The notes beneath the pieces were generated by a model that saw nothing but the letters and a program-made list of their open reading frames with translations, was not told the DNA's origin and did not search any database. A stretch of 64,000 nucleotides of DNA from Novosphingobium sp. CF614 (GTDB taxonomy: Bacteria; Pseudomonadota; Alphaproteobacteria; Sphingomonadales; Sphingomonadaceae), in NCBI RefSeq assembly GCF_900113255.1, contig NZ_FOOR01000003.1, positions 1-64,000 on the forward strand, given 5' to 3'. Shown piece by piece: positions 1 through 8,463 of the stretch (the stretch's first letter is position 1; each line of letters opens with the position of its first letter). A program made the translations under genes and the position numbers.

Positions 1-38
1 CCCCGGCCTGCATCCGCCATTTCGCGCTTAGGCGCTGT

Positions 39-57
39 TTGTAGGCAATGCATACAA
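39..57. promoter_or_regulatory. Operator-like near-palindrome, copy 1
   Basis: The 19-mer TTGTAGGCAATGCATACAA is an imperfect inverted repeat with arms TTGTA and TACAA. It matches the palindrome at 4722-4740 at 16 of 19 positions. It lies 268 bp before the cupin dioxygenase gene, but only 19 bp from a minus-strand ATG at 18-20 that could begin a gene outside the left edge, so its target is uncertain. A shared GntR-, IclR- or TetR-type regulator is an inference. Confidence 0.5.
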
Positions 58-324
58 AAATCACTTGCCGATGCAAACCGAAAAGGCTCTCCTGCCATCT
101 CACAAGCATCCGGCCATACTCACAACTGCCGGGCACAACCGGAGAGTTCAACCACCATGCGGCAGGGGCACCATGCCACAGGGGATTGTCAGCAAGGGCG
201 CCACGTCGCTCGGCCTGTGCATGGATATCCGCGCGGTCCTGGCGCTGGGCCCGCGTGGAACCGCTCCGCGCGCGCCGGCGCGCCGTGCCGCAATCGTTAC
301 CGTCTGAAGCAAGGGAGAACTGCC
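58..324. other. Intergenic leader before cupin gene
   Basis: These 267 bp separate the operator-like site from the cupin gene. I see no convincing promoter boxes. The reading frame of the cupin gene stays open upstream to 157, but that extension (Arg/Gly-rich, without family similarity) precedes a good ribosome binding site and is not credible as protein. Confidence 0.4.
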
Positions 325-861
325 ATGACCACGATGACCGCGCCCCCGTCCAATCTCGCCGAGATCGTCGAGGTTCCCTTCGCCCAGCGCGCGCTGGTGC
401 AGAAGTACAGCCCTGGCGGCCGCTATATCGATGCGCAGACCGACATCGACAGCCCCTGGGTGCCTTTCGGCGATAATGCCGCGATCAAGCACCTCGCCTT
501 CGACGTGCGGCAGAACCTGTTTTCGAATATCCTGTGGGTCCGTGGTCCGGGTGCGATCGGCACGCACCTGCATCGCGGCATGATTACCATGGTCTGCCTT
601 GAAGGTTCGGTGCGCTACCTCGAGTACGACTGGGTGGCGACACCGGGCGGGCTCATCCTGGAAGTTCCAGGCGAAAGCCACACGCTCGTCACCGAACACC
701 CCCAGGGCGTGAAACTGTTCGGCTGGATGCAGGGACCGATCGAGTTCTACGACGCCGAGGCCAAGTTCGTCATGACCGCCGATGTCTGGTGGTTCATGGA
801 ACACTACGAAAACCACTGCCGCGAGCATGGCATTCCGGTCAACACCAAGCTCTACCTGTGA
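325..861 (+). CDS. Cupin dioxygenase, 2,4'-dihydroxyacetophenone dioxygenase-like
   Basis: A 178-residue single-domain cupin. The first cupin motif is visible as GTHLHRG (two candidate metal-binding His) and the second as GESHTL (third His), matching the non-heme iron centre of 2,4'-dihydroxyacetophenone dioxygenase, an enzyme of about 177 residues that cleaves the C-C bond between the two carbonyl-side carbons of an aryl ketone. The length and motif layout fit that family, but substrate cannot be read from sequence. The start at 325 is chosen because AAGGGAGAA lies just upstream and the N-terminus then begins MTTMTAPP. It is convergent with the PQQ dehydrogenase gene. A lignin-type aryl ketone substrate is an inference from neighbours. 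Confidence 0.75.
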   Translation: MTTMTAPPSNLAEIVEVPFAQRALVQKYSPGGRYIDAQTDIDSPWVPFGDNAAIKHLAFDVRQNLFSNILWVRGPGAIGTHLHRGMITMVCLEGSVRYLEYDWVATPGGLILEVPGESHTLVTEHPQGVKLFGWMQGPIEFYDAEAKFVMTADVWWFMEHYENHCREHGIPVNTKLYL

Positions 862-876
862 TCGGCGCGCCGCCAT

Positions 877-899
877 GGCCTTGCCGCAACGGCTGGGCC
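877..899. terminator. Hairpin between convergent genes
   Basis: GGCCTTGCCG-CAA-CGGCTGGGCC can form a 10-bp stem (two G-U pairs) with a 3-nt loop, 15 bp after the cupin stop and between convergent genes. There is no U-run, so it is a weak or bidirectional terminator candidate. Confidence 0.4.
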
Positions 900-956
900 T
901 TCGAAGCGCTCAAGCCCATGCAAGGTGCCGGTCGCGCCGTGGCGCGCGCTTCCTGC

Positions 957-3056
957 CTACTTGTCGCCCAGGGCCTTGTCCTCGTTGGCGCGCTTTATCA
1001 CGTAGTGACGGATCGTCTCGATTTCTCCGGCCGACATGACCTTCGACCACGCGACCATGCCGTTTTCCTTCAGCATGCCATCATGGACGATCATTTGCCA
1101 CGCACCGCCATCGGCCAGAACGGCGCTTCGCCTGAGATCGGGTAGAACACCACCACCTACGGCCGCATCGCCGTGGCAAACTCCGCAATAACGTCCATAG
1201 AGATAGCTCCCGCGCTCGACCACTTCGGGTTTCGCGGTCAAGGACGGGGGATCGAGCGGGACGGCGTTGAACGGGGGCGGATCGGGCAATTTCGCCTCGC
1301 CGCCCAACTTGAATACCAGCAGCCGGCTGATGTTGCGCACCGGACCGGACTTCTGTGCCAGCACGCCAGTCGCCAGCGACCAGATACCGCCCCAGCCAGC
1401 CATGACGGCAACATACTGCTCCTTGCCGATGCTGAACGTGACCGGCGCCGCCATCACGCCGGTCTGCGCCGGGAACGACCAAAGCTGCCTGCCATCGTGC
1501 GTGGAATAGGCGTTGAACATACCCGATGCTGTGCCCTGGAACAGCAGATTCCCCGCCGTGGCGAGCAGGCCGCCATTCCATGGGCCGGGATAGCTTACCC
1601 GCCAACGTTCCTTCTGCGCCACCGGATCCCAGGCGATGAGCGCGCCTGTCGTCGCCGCCCTGGCCGCGTCGCGCGCGGCCTTGATCGCGGGCATGGCGCC
1701 GGCGGCCATGTTGCCGCCGGTGTTGAAGCCCTGCGCCGCCGGCTTCCAATCCTTCTCCGGAAAATAGGGATAGGCGGCAAGATTGGCGGGGATGAACACC
1801 AGCTTCTGCTTTGCATCCCAGGCCATTGGCTGCCAGTTGTGTGCACCGCCCGCTCCCGGCGAGCCGATGAAGGGCTTGCCGGTGCGGTCATAGCGCGCAT
1901 CGGGGTTTTCAATCGGTCGCCCGGTTCTGGGATCAAGCCCGCTGGCCCAGTTCACCGGCACAAAGTTGCGGCCCGAGATGAACTGGCCGGTGGTCCGGTC
2001 CAAGACATAGAAGAAGCCGTTCTTCGGCGCCTGCATCAGAACCTTTCGCTTGGCGCCGCCGATTTGGAGATCGGCCAGGATGATATGCTGCGCGGCGGTG
2101 AAATCCCAGGTTTCACCGGGTGTTTCCTGGAAGTGCCAGACATATTCGCCAGTCCTCGCCCTGATCGCGACGATCGAGGAGAGATAGAGATTGTCGCCGC
2201 CGCCCGGCGATCGAATGGCCTGGTTCCATGGCGAGCCGTTGCCGACGCCGATGTATAGCAGGTCCAACTCCGGGTCGTAAGCCATCGCGTCCCACACCGT
2301 GCCGCCGCCGCCCAGCTTCCACCATTCGCCTTTCCAGGTCGCTTCGGCCTTGCGAAGATATTCCTCATCGTTGCGGCCCGGCTTGTCGGGTACGGTGTAG
2401 AACCGCCAGAGTTCCCGGCCGCTGTCGGCATCATAGGCGGTAACATAGCCGCGCACGCCCATTTCCGCTCCGCCATTGCCGATAATCACCATGCCGTTGA
2501 TCGCGCGCGGCGCGCCAGTGATCGTATAGGGGCGGGATTGATCGACGGTGACTTTTGTCCATGCCGGCTTGCCGCTGGCTCGATCGAGCGCGACCAGACG
2601 GCCGTCGAGCGTGCCGAAAAACAGCTTGTCGCCCCAAGCCGCCATGCCGCGGTTGACGACGTCGCAACATGCCTTGACGGCGGTCTCACCAGGCACCTTG
2701 GGATCGAATTCCCACAGCAACTTGCCAGAGACGGCCTCATAGGCCTTGGCCTTCGACCAGGCTGTCGTGACATAGATCTTGCCGTCGATCACCAGCGGCG
2801 TCGCTTCCTGGCCGCGCGCGGTATCCAGATCGGCATACCATGCCAGGCCCAACCGCGAGACATTGTCCTGGTTGATCGCGTCGAGCGGACTGAAGCGCTG
2901 TTCGTCATAAGTGCGGCCATAGGACAGCCATTCGCCCGGATCGGCCGCGACGATCCGCACGGCGTTGACCGCACCGGGAAGCTCCGACGAGGACTTTTCA
3001 CTGCATCCGGCCGTCAGCGTCAGGAGCGACAGGGCCAGCGCCGGCTTCAACGTCAT
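957..3056 (-). CDS. PQQ-dependent alcohol dehydrogenase with C-terminal cytochrome c (lipoprotein)
   Basis: A 699-residue quinohemoprotein dehydrogenase that would oxidise an alcohol or aldehyde in the periplasm, passing electrons from PQQ to a C-terminal haem c. Evidence: a lipoprotein signal with lipobox LTAGC (Cys18), an eight-bladed PQQ propeller with the vicinal disulfide pair Cys130-Cys131 typical of the family, repeated W-docking segments, and a haem motif CGVCH at residues 624-628. Type II quinohemoprotein ADHs have this same order and length. Lipid anchoring, rather than a free signal peptide, is somewhat unusual. The start at 3056 is chosen because the signal peptide begins there; the frame is open further upstream but overlaps the neighbouring GST. 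No PQQ biosynthesis genes lie in the window. Confidence 0.9.
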   Translation of the reverse strand: MTLKPALALSLLTLTAGCSEKSSSELPGAVNAVRIVAADPGEWLSYGRTYDEQRFSPLDAINQDNVSRLGLAWYADLDTARGQEATPLVIDGKIYVTTAWSKAKAYEAVSGKLLWEFDPKVPGETAVKACCDVVNRGMAAWGDKLFFGTLDGRLVALDRASGKPAWTKVTVDQSRPYTITGAPRAINGMVIIGNGGAEMGVRGYVTAYDADSGRELWRFYTVPDKPGRNDEEYLRKAEATWKGEWWKLGGGGTVWDAMAYDPELDLLYIGVGNGSPWNQAIRSPGGGDNLYLSSIVAIRARTGEYVWHFQETPGETWDFTAAQHIILADLQIGGAKRKVLMQAPKNGFFYVLDRTTGQFISGRNFVPVNWASGLDPRTGRPIENPDARYDRTGKPFIGSPGAGGAHNWQPMAWDAKQKLVFIPANLAAYPYFPEKDWKPAAQGFNTGGNMAAGAMPAIKAARDAARAATTGALIAWDPVAQKERWRVSYPGPWNGGLLATAGNLLFQGTASGMFNAYSTHDGRQLWSFPAQTGVMAAPVTFSIGKEQYVAVMAGWGGIWSLATGVLAQKSGPVRNISRLLVFKLGGEAKLPDPPPFNAVPLDPPSLTAKPEVVERGSYLYGRYCGVCHGDAAVGGGVLPDLRRSAVLADGGAWQMIVHDGMLKENGMVAWSKVMSAGEIETIRHYVIKRANEDKALGDK

Positions 3057-3121
3057 GTTCTCGATCCTCTCTCCGCCCGCCGACGACGGGTTCCGTTCAG
3101 GTGCCTCGGTTTCCGCGAGCC

Positions 3122-3910
3122 TCACCCCCAGCGGTTGATCTCGGGTCCGGGCGCCCAGGCGTGCTCGGGGTCCGCACGCCGCGCACGCGCCAGAGCGCCC
3201 CGCACCGATGGCCGCGCACGCATCCGCGCCATCCATCCGGCAGCACGCGCCTTTCCGGCGAAAGCATCGGGCACCAGTTCGACCATGCCCGCCAGCCAGC
3301 AATAGGTTTCGAAATCGGCGATGGTCAGCGGCCCCATCAACCATGCGCGCCCATCCTCGAGCTGTTCCTCGACGAGCCCGACCGCGGCGGCCACCTTGGC
3401 CTTGCTGTCCGCGACTTGCGCCTCGGGAAAATCCCCTGACCGGACCGCCGACCAGCGCGAGGCGAGATCCTCGCTCACGATCGCGCCGCGCAGGTCGGCG
3501 AAGGCGGCATCCTCCATCGCCGCCAGGCCCGCATGCGCGTGCGCCCGGCAGCCGAGAAAGGCCGCCGCCGGCGCGCAGCGTTCGGTGATGCGGCGGCACC
3601 ACATCAGCATCTGCCAATGACCATATGCGTCCTGCGGCTGGAGCGCGCCATTGCCGCTCTCGTCAAGGAACTGGGCGATGAACACGCTTTCCGTCATCGC
3701 CTCGCCGTCGATCACCAGGACCGGCCCCTCGCCCTCGACGCCCATGTCGCGTGCCAGCGGCTCGCCGATCCCGGAAAGCCGGTGCCGCTCCCCGCCGGCA
3801 AGGTCCATCCAGCGGCATTCGATGTCGAGACCGGTTTCGGCGAGTACCGCCAGCACGGCCAGCGAGGGACCGTTGGGTTCCCCATGGTAGAGGATCATGT
3901 CCCCACTCAT
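3122..3910 (-). CDS. Glutathione S-transferase family protein
   Basis: A 262-residue GST-fold protein. The N-terminal thioredoxin-like domain (MILYHGEPNGPSLAVL, then VLVIDGEAMTESVFIAQFLDE with the ES pair that binds glutathione's gamma-glutamyl group) is followed by an all-alpha domain with the LTIADFETYCWLA segment typical of GST helix 6. Its start overlaps the stop of the upstream GST gene by 4 bp (ATGA), so the two are almost certainly translationally coupled and may form a heterodimer or act in sequence. LigE/LigF-type pairs in sphingomonads cleave beta-aryl ethers of lignin dimers; this partner is more diverged, so its substrate is open. Confidence 0.8.
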   Translation of the reverse strand: MSGDMILYHGEPNGPSLAVLAVLAETGLDIECRWMDLAGGERHRLSGIGEPLARDMGVEGEGPVLVIDGEAMTESVFIAQFLDESGNGALQPQDAYGHWQMLMWCRRITERCAPAAAFLGCRAHAHAGLAAMEDAAFADLRGAIVSEDLASRWSAVRSGDFPEAQVADSKAKVAAAVGLVEEQLEDGRAWLMGPLTIADFETYCWLAGMVELVPDAFAGKARAAGWMARMRARPSVRGALARARRADPEHAWAPGPEINRWG

Positions 3911-4695
3911 GCCCCCGCTCCCTGTCCGATATAGTCCTGCTCGAGAATATCGACGCGCGCAGCCATCGGTGTCCGCCCAAGCTTCCAGCATTCGCGCGTG
4001 GCGGGGCGGCGATAGATCGCGCGCAGCCAGCGCATGATGTTGGGCGTCAGGTCGTCATTGGCGAGGTGCGGCTGCGACAGCGGCATCGCGTAGGCCAGGT
4101 TGAAGCCGTTGATGTCGGCAAGGCTGTACTGGTCGCTGGCCAACCATTCGCGTTTGCCCAGCTCCGCCTCCAGCATCCGGATGCCGACGTCGATACGTCG
4201 CGCCGATTCCGCCATCTCCTCTTCACCGAACAGGCCATAGACCGCCTTGCGCCAGGCGACCTGACGTTCGGGTAGCGGGATGCGGCCGATCGCCGCCTCA
4301 AGCGCGTCCTTGCCGTGCGCGGCGATGGCATTCGGGCCGACGAAGAACTTCCATCCGAACATCGAGAAGCTGGGGGCCAGCCATTGGTCCATGAACTTCA
4401 TCCACCAGCGGATGCGCCAGCGGTCACGCGCGCCCGCGGGCATCAGCGCCGGGCCGGCGAACGCCTCGTCGAGATACTCCATGATCGCGGTCGATTCGAC
4501 GAGCACGCGATCCCCGTGAGTCATCGCCGGAATCGTGCCCTGCCGGTTGATCGCAAGGTATTCCGGCTTGTGCTGATCGAATTGCAGCATGTCTATGTAG
4601 TGGCTGGTGAAGGGCACGCCCTTTTCCATCAGCGCCAGCATCGGCTTGCCCGAATTGGCGTTGGGCTCCCAATGGTAGAGCGTGATTTCCGCCAT
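3907..4695 (-). CDS. LigF-like glutathione S-transferase (possible beta-etherase)
   Basis: A 262-residue GST. The N-terminal domain reads LYHWEPNANSGKPMLALMEKG with a VESTAIMEYLDEAF segment (glutathione-binding ES), and the C-terminal domain contains IPLPERQVAWRKA and YSLADINGFNLA. From memory of the Sphingobium LigF sequence, these blocks align along the whole length (ANSLKP, ESTVICEYLE, IPEQQLKWRRA, YSLADICNFA), so a beta-etherase-type or dehalogenating/isomerising GST is likely. It is the first gene of a two-GST operon, with a perfect-armed palindrome at 4722-4740 placed 27 bp before the ATG. The actual ether substrate is not deducible. Confidence 0.8.
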   Translation of the reverse strand: MAEITLYHWEPNANSGKPMLALMEKGVPFTSHYIDMLQFDQHKPEYLAINRQGTIPAMTHGDRVLVESTAIMEYLDEAFAGPALMPAGARDRWRIRWWMKFMDQWLAPSFSMFGWKFFVGPNAIAAHGKDALEAAIGRIPLPERQVAWRKAVYGLFGEEEMAESARRIDVGIRMLEAELGKREWLASDQYSLADINGFNLAYAMPLSQPHLANDDLTPNIMRWLRAIYRRPATRECWKLGRTPMAARVDILEQDYIGQGAGA

Positions 4696-4721
4696 GTCCG
4701 CGCCTCTCCCGTCTGATTATT

Positions 4722-4740
4722 TTGTATGTAATACATACAA
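4722..4740. promoter_or_regulatory. Operator-like palindrome, copy 2
   Basis: TTGTATGTAATACATACAA has two perfect 9-bp arms around a single central A. It sits 27-45 bp upstream of the LigF-like GST start, where an operator overlapping the promoter would be expected, and shares 16 of 19 bases with the site at 39-57. Confidence 0.65.
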
Positions 4741-4755
4741 CTATGCCCGTGCGGG

Positions 4756-5706
4756 TCAAGGCCGATCCACATCAGCCTTCAGCATCGCGCGCGCGGCGCT
4801 TATGAAGGCGTCGACGTCTGCTTGGGCCGAGGGCAGCGCCTTGCGCAGATTGACGAAGCCGTGGATCATGCCTTCCGCTTCGATGTGGATCACCCTGGCC
4901 CCTGCCTCGCGCGCGGCATCGGCATAAGCGGCGCCCTGGTCGCGCAGCGGATCGAGGCTGGCCGTCTGGACCAGCAGCGGCGTCGCCGGCGGGGTGCGGC
5001 GCAGCAGGCAGTAGCGCGGATCGTCGCCCGGATTTCCGCAAAGACCGTCGAACCAGTCCATCACCGCCCGCGTGACCATGAAGCCCTCACCGAAGCGGCG
5101 CACCGATTCCCAGTCGGTGCCACCGCCCAGGTAAGGATAGACCACCAGCTGGGCGATCACGGGAACCGCCGCCGGGACTTCGGCCAGCTGCTGGGCCACC
5201 GCGATCGCCAGGTGGCCGCCCGCGCTGTCCCCGCAGGTGGCGATGCCGCTGACGGCCCGGCCGATTTCCGGCGGGGACGATGCCAGCCAGCGCGCCGCGG
5301 CTTCGGCATCATCGACGAACGCCGGAAACGGATGCTCGGGCGCGAGCCTGTAATCGACGGCCAGCACGGGAAGATCGAGTTCCGCGGCCAGATGGCGGCA
5401 GAACGAATCGTGCGAATCGAGATCGCCGAAAACGAAGCCGCCGCCATGGAAATAGAGGATCGCGGGGCCCTCGTCCCGTTCGAGCCGGGAATCGTAGAGC
5501 CGCAGGGCGATCGCGCCGCCCGGACCGGGGCATGCCAGGTCGCGGACGAGCGGCAGGGGCCGCGGATCGGCGTCCGCCGCGGTTCCCAATTGCCGGATGC
5601 CCGCACGGGCGAGTTCAACCGGCAGCTCGTTCAGGGGCGGCGCGCCGGATGCCTGCCCGGCATCCAGGAACGCGCGAACATCGGGCCTGACAAAGGGGGG
5701 TGTCAT
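4756..5706 (-). CDS. Alpha/beta hydrolase, hormone-sensitive-lipase type esterase
   Basis: A 316-residue carboxylesterase of the HSL (family IV) group. It shows the oxyanion-hole motif HGGGF, the nucleophile elbow GDSAGG and the acid and histidine segments near DPLRDQG and MIHGF, in the usual order. Cytoplasmic; it would hydrolyse a short-chain or aryl ester. The start is set by GAGGAGATATCGA before the ATG at 5706. It lies downstream of the TonB receptor on the same strand, separated by a hairpin at 5736-5757, and upstream of the GST operon, so a shared catabolic role is likely. Confidence 0.88.
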   Translation of the reverse strand: MTPPFVRPDVRAFLDAGQASGAPPLNELPVELARAGIRQLGTAADADPRPLPLVRDLACPGPGGAIALRLYDSRLERDEGPAILYFHGGGFVFGDLDSHDSFCRHLAAELDLPVLAVDYRLAPEHPFPAFVDDAEAAARWLASSPPEIGRAVSGIATCGDSAGGHLAIAVAQQLAEVPAAVPVIAQLVVYPYLGGGTDWESVRRFGEGFMVTRAVMDWFDGLCGNPGDDPRYCLLRRTPPATPLLVQTASLDPLRDQGAAYADAAREAGARVIHIEAEGMIHGFVNLRKALPSAQADVDAFISAARAMLKADVDRP

Positions 5707-5735
5707 TCGATATCTCCTCAGACGGAAGGAAACGG

Positions 5736-5757
5736 CCCCGTGCGGTCGCGCACGGGG
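5736..5757 (-). terminator. Hairpin after TonB receptor gene
   Basis: CCCCGTGC-GCGACC-GCACGGGG on the minus strand forms an 8-bp GC-rich stem 20 nt after the TonB receptor stop and before the esterase start, followed by CCGTTTCC. It may be an attenuator that lowers esterase expression relative to the receptor. Confidence 0.5.
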
Positions 5758-5776
5758 ATCCGACAGGGCCGGCTCG

Positions 5777-8305
5777 TCAGAACTCGCGCTTGACCGTCAC
5801 CGCCCAGGTGCGCGGCATGCCCGGCGAGGCGGTGATCGTGCCAAAGGCAGCGGCGGCGTCCTCCACCGTCTGGTAGTAGTACTTGTCGAACAGGTTCTGG
5901 ACTTCCAGCGAGATCATCCAGTCCTTGTCGCTGGTGGTGTACGACAGGCGCGCATTGCCCAGGAATCGTCCGTCGATCCTGTTGGTCGGGCCATTGAACG
6001 CATCGGTGTACATCGTCGACTGGTAGGACCCGTCGAAGCGTGCGCCGATCGTGCCCGCCTTCATCTCCCAGTCGTACTGGATGCCGAAGCTGTAGTTCCA
6101 CTCGGGCGTGTACGGCGTGACATCGGTCAGCGGCACGCCCGAGGTGCCGGTGTCCTTGTACCGGAAGTGGAGATAGCTCAGCGAGCCGTCGAGGGAGAGT
6201 CCGTCAACCGGATGCGCGGTGGTTTCAAGTTCGAAACCCCACACATCGGCCTTGCCGACATTCGCCGGTTGGAGGCACGGCGCGCCCGGGCACTGGGTCA
6301 GCGTCAGGATGATGTTGTCGTACTTGTTGAAGAACACCGCGCCGTTCACGCGCAGGCCGCGACCGAACAAGTCGGACTTGAAGCCCATCTCGTAAGTGGT
6401 GAGCGTTTCGGGCTTGAACGACTTGATCTGGTTGCACGGCGCGATCACGCCTGCCGGCAGATCCGAACATTCACCCGCCGACGGGCCGAAGAAGGGGCGC
6501 GGATTGACGCCGCCACCCTTGTAGCCGGTCGCGATCGAGCCATAGACGAAGAATTCGGGGCTGAAACGATAGTCGGTCTCGATCCGCCAGTCGGTCCGCT
6601 TGCCCTTGAACCGGCCCTCGACGCCGTAAAGGCCGACAAGCAGGCAGTTCGGGGAATTGCCGATACCCGTCGGCCCGGCGGTCGGCGCACCGAGGAAGAA
6701 TTCGCAGGGCAATGGCCCCGGCACTGTTCCGTCCGGATTGGACCGGAAGTAGGTGTAGGTCTTCTTGTCCCACGACTGACGGATGCCGCCGTTGATGCTC
6801 CAGGCGTCGGTCGGATGAAGCGTGCCGTTGAAGAACAGCGCCTTCGAGGTCGAGGGCGTGGTATCCGGCCCGTGGATGAAGTCGATGCCCGCGTAGTTCA
6901 GATCGACGCGCGCGTTGAGCGAGCCGTTCTGATCGAAATAGAATCCGCCCAGGGTATAGTCGAACAGGCCCTTGCCGAGCGATCCATTGAGCCGCAGTTC
7001 CTGGCTCCACGCATGATGCCGCAGCGTCTGATAGAGCGTGGAGATCGGCACGGGCGAGCCATCCTGCTCCTCGCCCCAGGCCGAATGGTACTTGCGATAG
7101 GACGATATCCAGACGAGTTCGGTCTTGTCGGCGATCTGCGCGGTCACGTTGCCCATCACGCCCCAGCCATCGAACACCTGGCGGTTGGGGGCGGAAAACG
7201 GCTTGTACGGCGCCTGGCTGGTCGGCGTGCGCGCGTCGAGGAAGTTGCCGTAGTTGATGAAGCGCGGATCATAGCCCGCCGGGGTCGTGTCGCAGCTGTT
7301 CGCGCCATAGGGCACGAAGGCGCAGTCGTAGGGAACCGCGGCGCCGTTCTTGCCGGCCAGGAACGGGATGCCGTCGGGCGTCGTCGCGGCATTGCTGGCA
7401 TAGAGCAGGACTTGCGCGCCCGCATCGTTGCGCTCATGCGTGTAGTCGCCCGAAAGGTTCACCTCGATATCCGGTGTGGGCAGCCAGCGCAGCGCCAGCT
7501 TGCCCGCGGCGTAGGACTTGCCGCCCAGCGTCCCGGCCCGGCCGCCATCGCCGATACTGGTATTCGCCAGGACGTTCGAACTGGGATGGGTCACGCCATA
7601 ATCGAGCAGGGTGACATAGCCGTCCTGGTTCTTGGTCGCCCCGGAAATGCGCGCGAAAAGGTTGTCGGCGATCTTGAGGTCCGCCACACCGCGCGCATCG
7701 ATGCGGTTGAACGAGCCATAAGTCACCGCGAAGGAACCCCGCCCGGAACCATCGGGCCGTTTCGAGAACAGCTTGATCGCCCCGCCGATCGAGTTCTTGC
7801 CCGCCAGCGTGCCCTGCGGCCCGCGCAGCACTTCGATACGCTCAAGGTCCATCAGATCGAGCAGCGAGCTTGACAGGGTGGGGATGTAGATGTCGTCGAC
7901 ATAGATGCCCACGCCGGGCTCGAGCGCATAATTGAAGTCGGTCTGGCCGATGCCGCGGATGAAGGCGATCAGGCCGATGCCGTTCGACTGTTGCTGCGGC
8001 CGCAGCGTCACGTTCGGCGCCTGTCCCGCGATCTGGGCGATATCGGTCTGCCCGCGCGCCTCGAGCAACGCCGAATCGACGGCGGTGATCGCCAGCGGCG
8101 TGTCCTGCAGCTTCTGCTCGCGGAACTGCGCGGTGACGATGATCTCCTGAGTGGTGTTCGCGTCGGACGCCTCGTCCGAACCGCCGGACGTCTTCGCGTC
8201 CTGTGCCAGCGCAGGGGCCGCCGAAAGCGCTAGAATCGCAAACATGTTCGCGCAGGCCAGCGCCGAATTCGATACCCGGGTTCGGTTCTTGATAGAACTC
8301 TTCAT
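5777..8305 (-). CDS. TonB-dependent receptor
   Basis: An 842-residue outer-membrane active transporter. A signal peptide ending ALSAAPALAQ is followed by a plug domain (TQEIIVTAQFREQKLQDTP is a typical TonB box and plug start; the LRGPQGTLAGKNSIGGAI motif is the conserved plug core) and a 22-strand barrel ending in the required aromatic (KREF). Such receptors in sphingomonads import bulky aromatics, oligomers or chelates, and this one sits in a catabolic island. The start at 8305 is chosen for AAAGGGAGGGAAATTGCC just before the ATG. It may be controlled by the AraC regulator encoded upstream on the same strand. Confidence 0.93.
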   Translation of the reverse strand: MKSSIKNRTRVSNSALACANMFAILALSAAPALAQDAKTSGGSDEASDANTTQEIIVTAQFREQKLQDTPLAITAVDSALLEARGQTDIAQIAGQAPNVTLRPQQQSNGIGLIAFIRGIGQTDFNYALEPGVGIYVDDIYIPTLSSSLLDLMDLERIEVLRGPQGTLAGKNSIGGAIKLFSKRPDGSGRGSFAVTYGSFNRIDARGVADLKIADNLFARISGATKNQDGYVTLLDYGVTHPSSNVLANTSIGDGGRAGTLGGKSYAAGKLALRWLPTPDIEVNLSGDYTHERNDAGAQVLLYASNAATTPDGIPFLAGKNGAAVPYDCAFVPYGANSCDTTPAGYDPRFINYGNFLDARTPTSQAPYKPFSAPNRQVFDGWGVMGNVTAQIADKTELVWISSYRKYHSAWGEEQDGSPVPISTLYQTLRHHAWSQELRLNGSLGKGLFDYTLGGFYFDQNGSLNARVDLNYAGIDFIHGPDTTPSTSKALFFNGTLHPTDAWSINGGIRQSWDKKTYTYFRSNPDGTVPGPLPCEFFLGAPTAGPTGIGNSPNCLLVGLYGVEGRFKGKRTDWRIETDYRFSPEFFVYGSIATGYKGGGVNPRPFFGPSAGECSDLPAGVIAPCNQIKSFKPETLTTYEMGFKSDLFGRGLRVNGAVFFNKYDNIILTLTQCPGAPCLQPANVGKADVWGFELETTAHPVDGLSLDGSLSYLHFRYKDTGTSGVPLTDVTPYTPEWNYSFGIQYDWEMKAGTIGARFDGSYQSTMYTDAFNGPTNRIDGRFLGNARLSYTTSDKDWMISLEVQNLFDKYYYQTVEDAAAAFGTITASPGMPRTWAVTVKREF

Positions 8306-8463
8306 GGCAATTTCCCTCCCTTTGGTTTTGATTGGTCTGCCGTCGATGCTAGCCCTTTGTTCCCCTGTCTTCTTTGACAAACGCGAAGATCATATGGACG
8401 GACGCGCAAGCGAAACGGTGTTGCCGAGTTCCGTCACTTCACGCCGCCGCCATCGCTCCCGCC

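Noticed and set aside
18..20. Minus-strand ATG as the start of a gene off the left edge
   Set aside because: Only six codons are visible and no ribosome site is evident; mentioned with the operator but not annotated as a gene.
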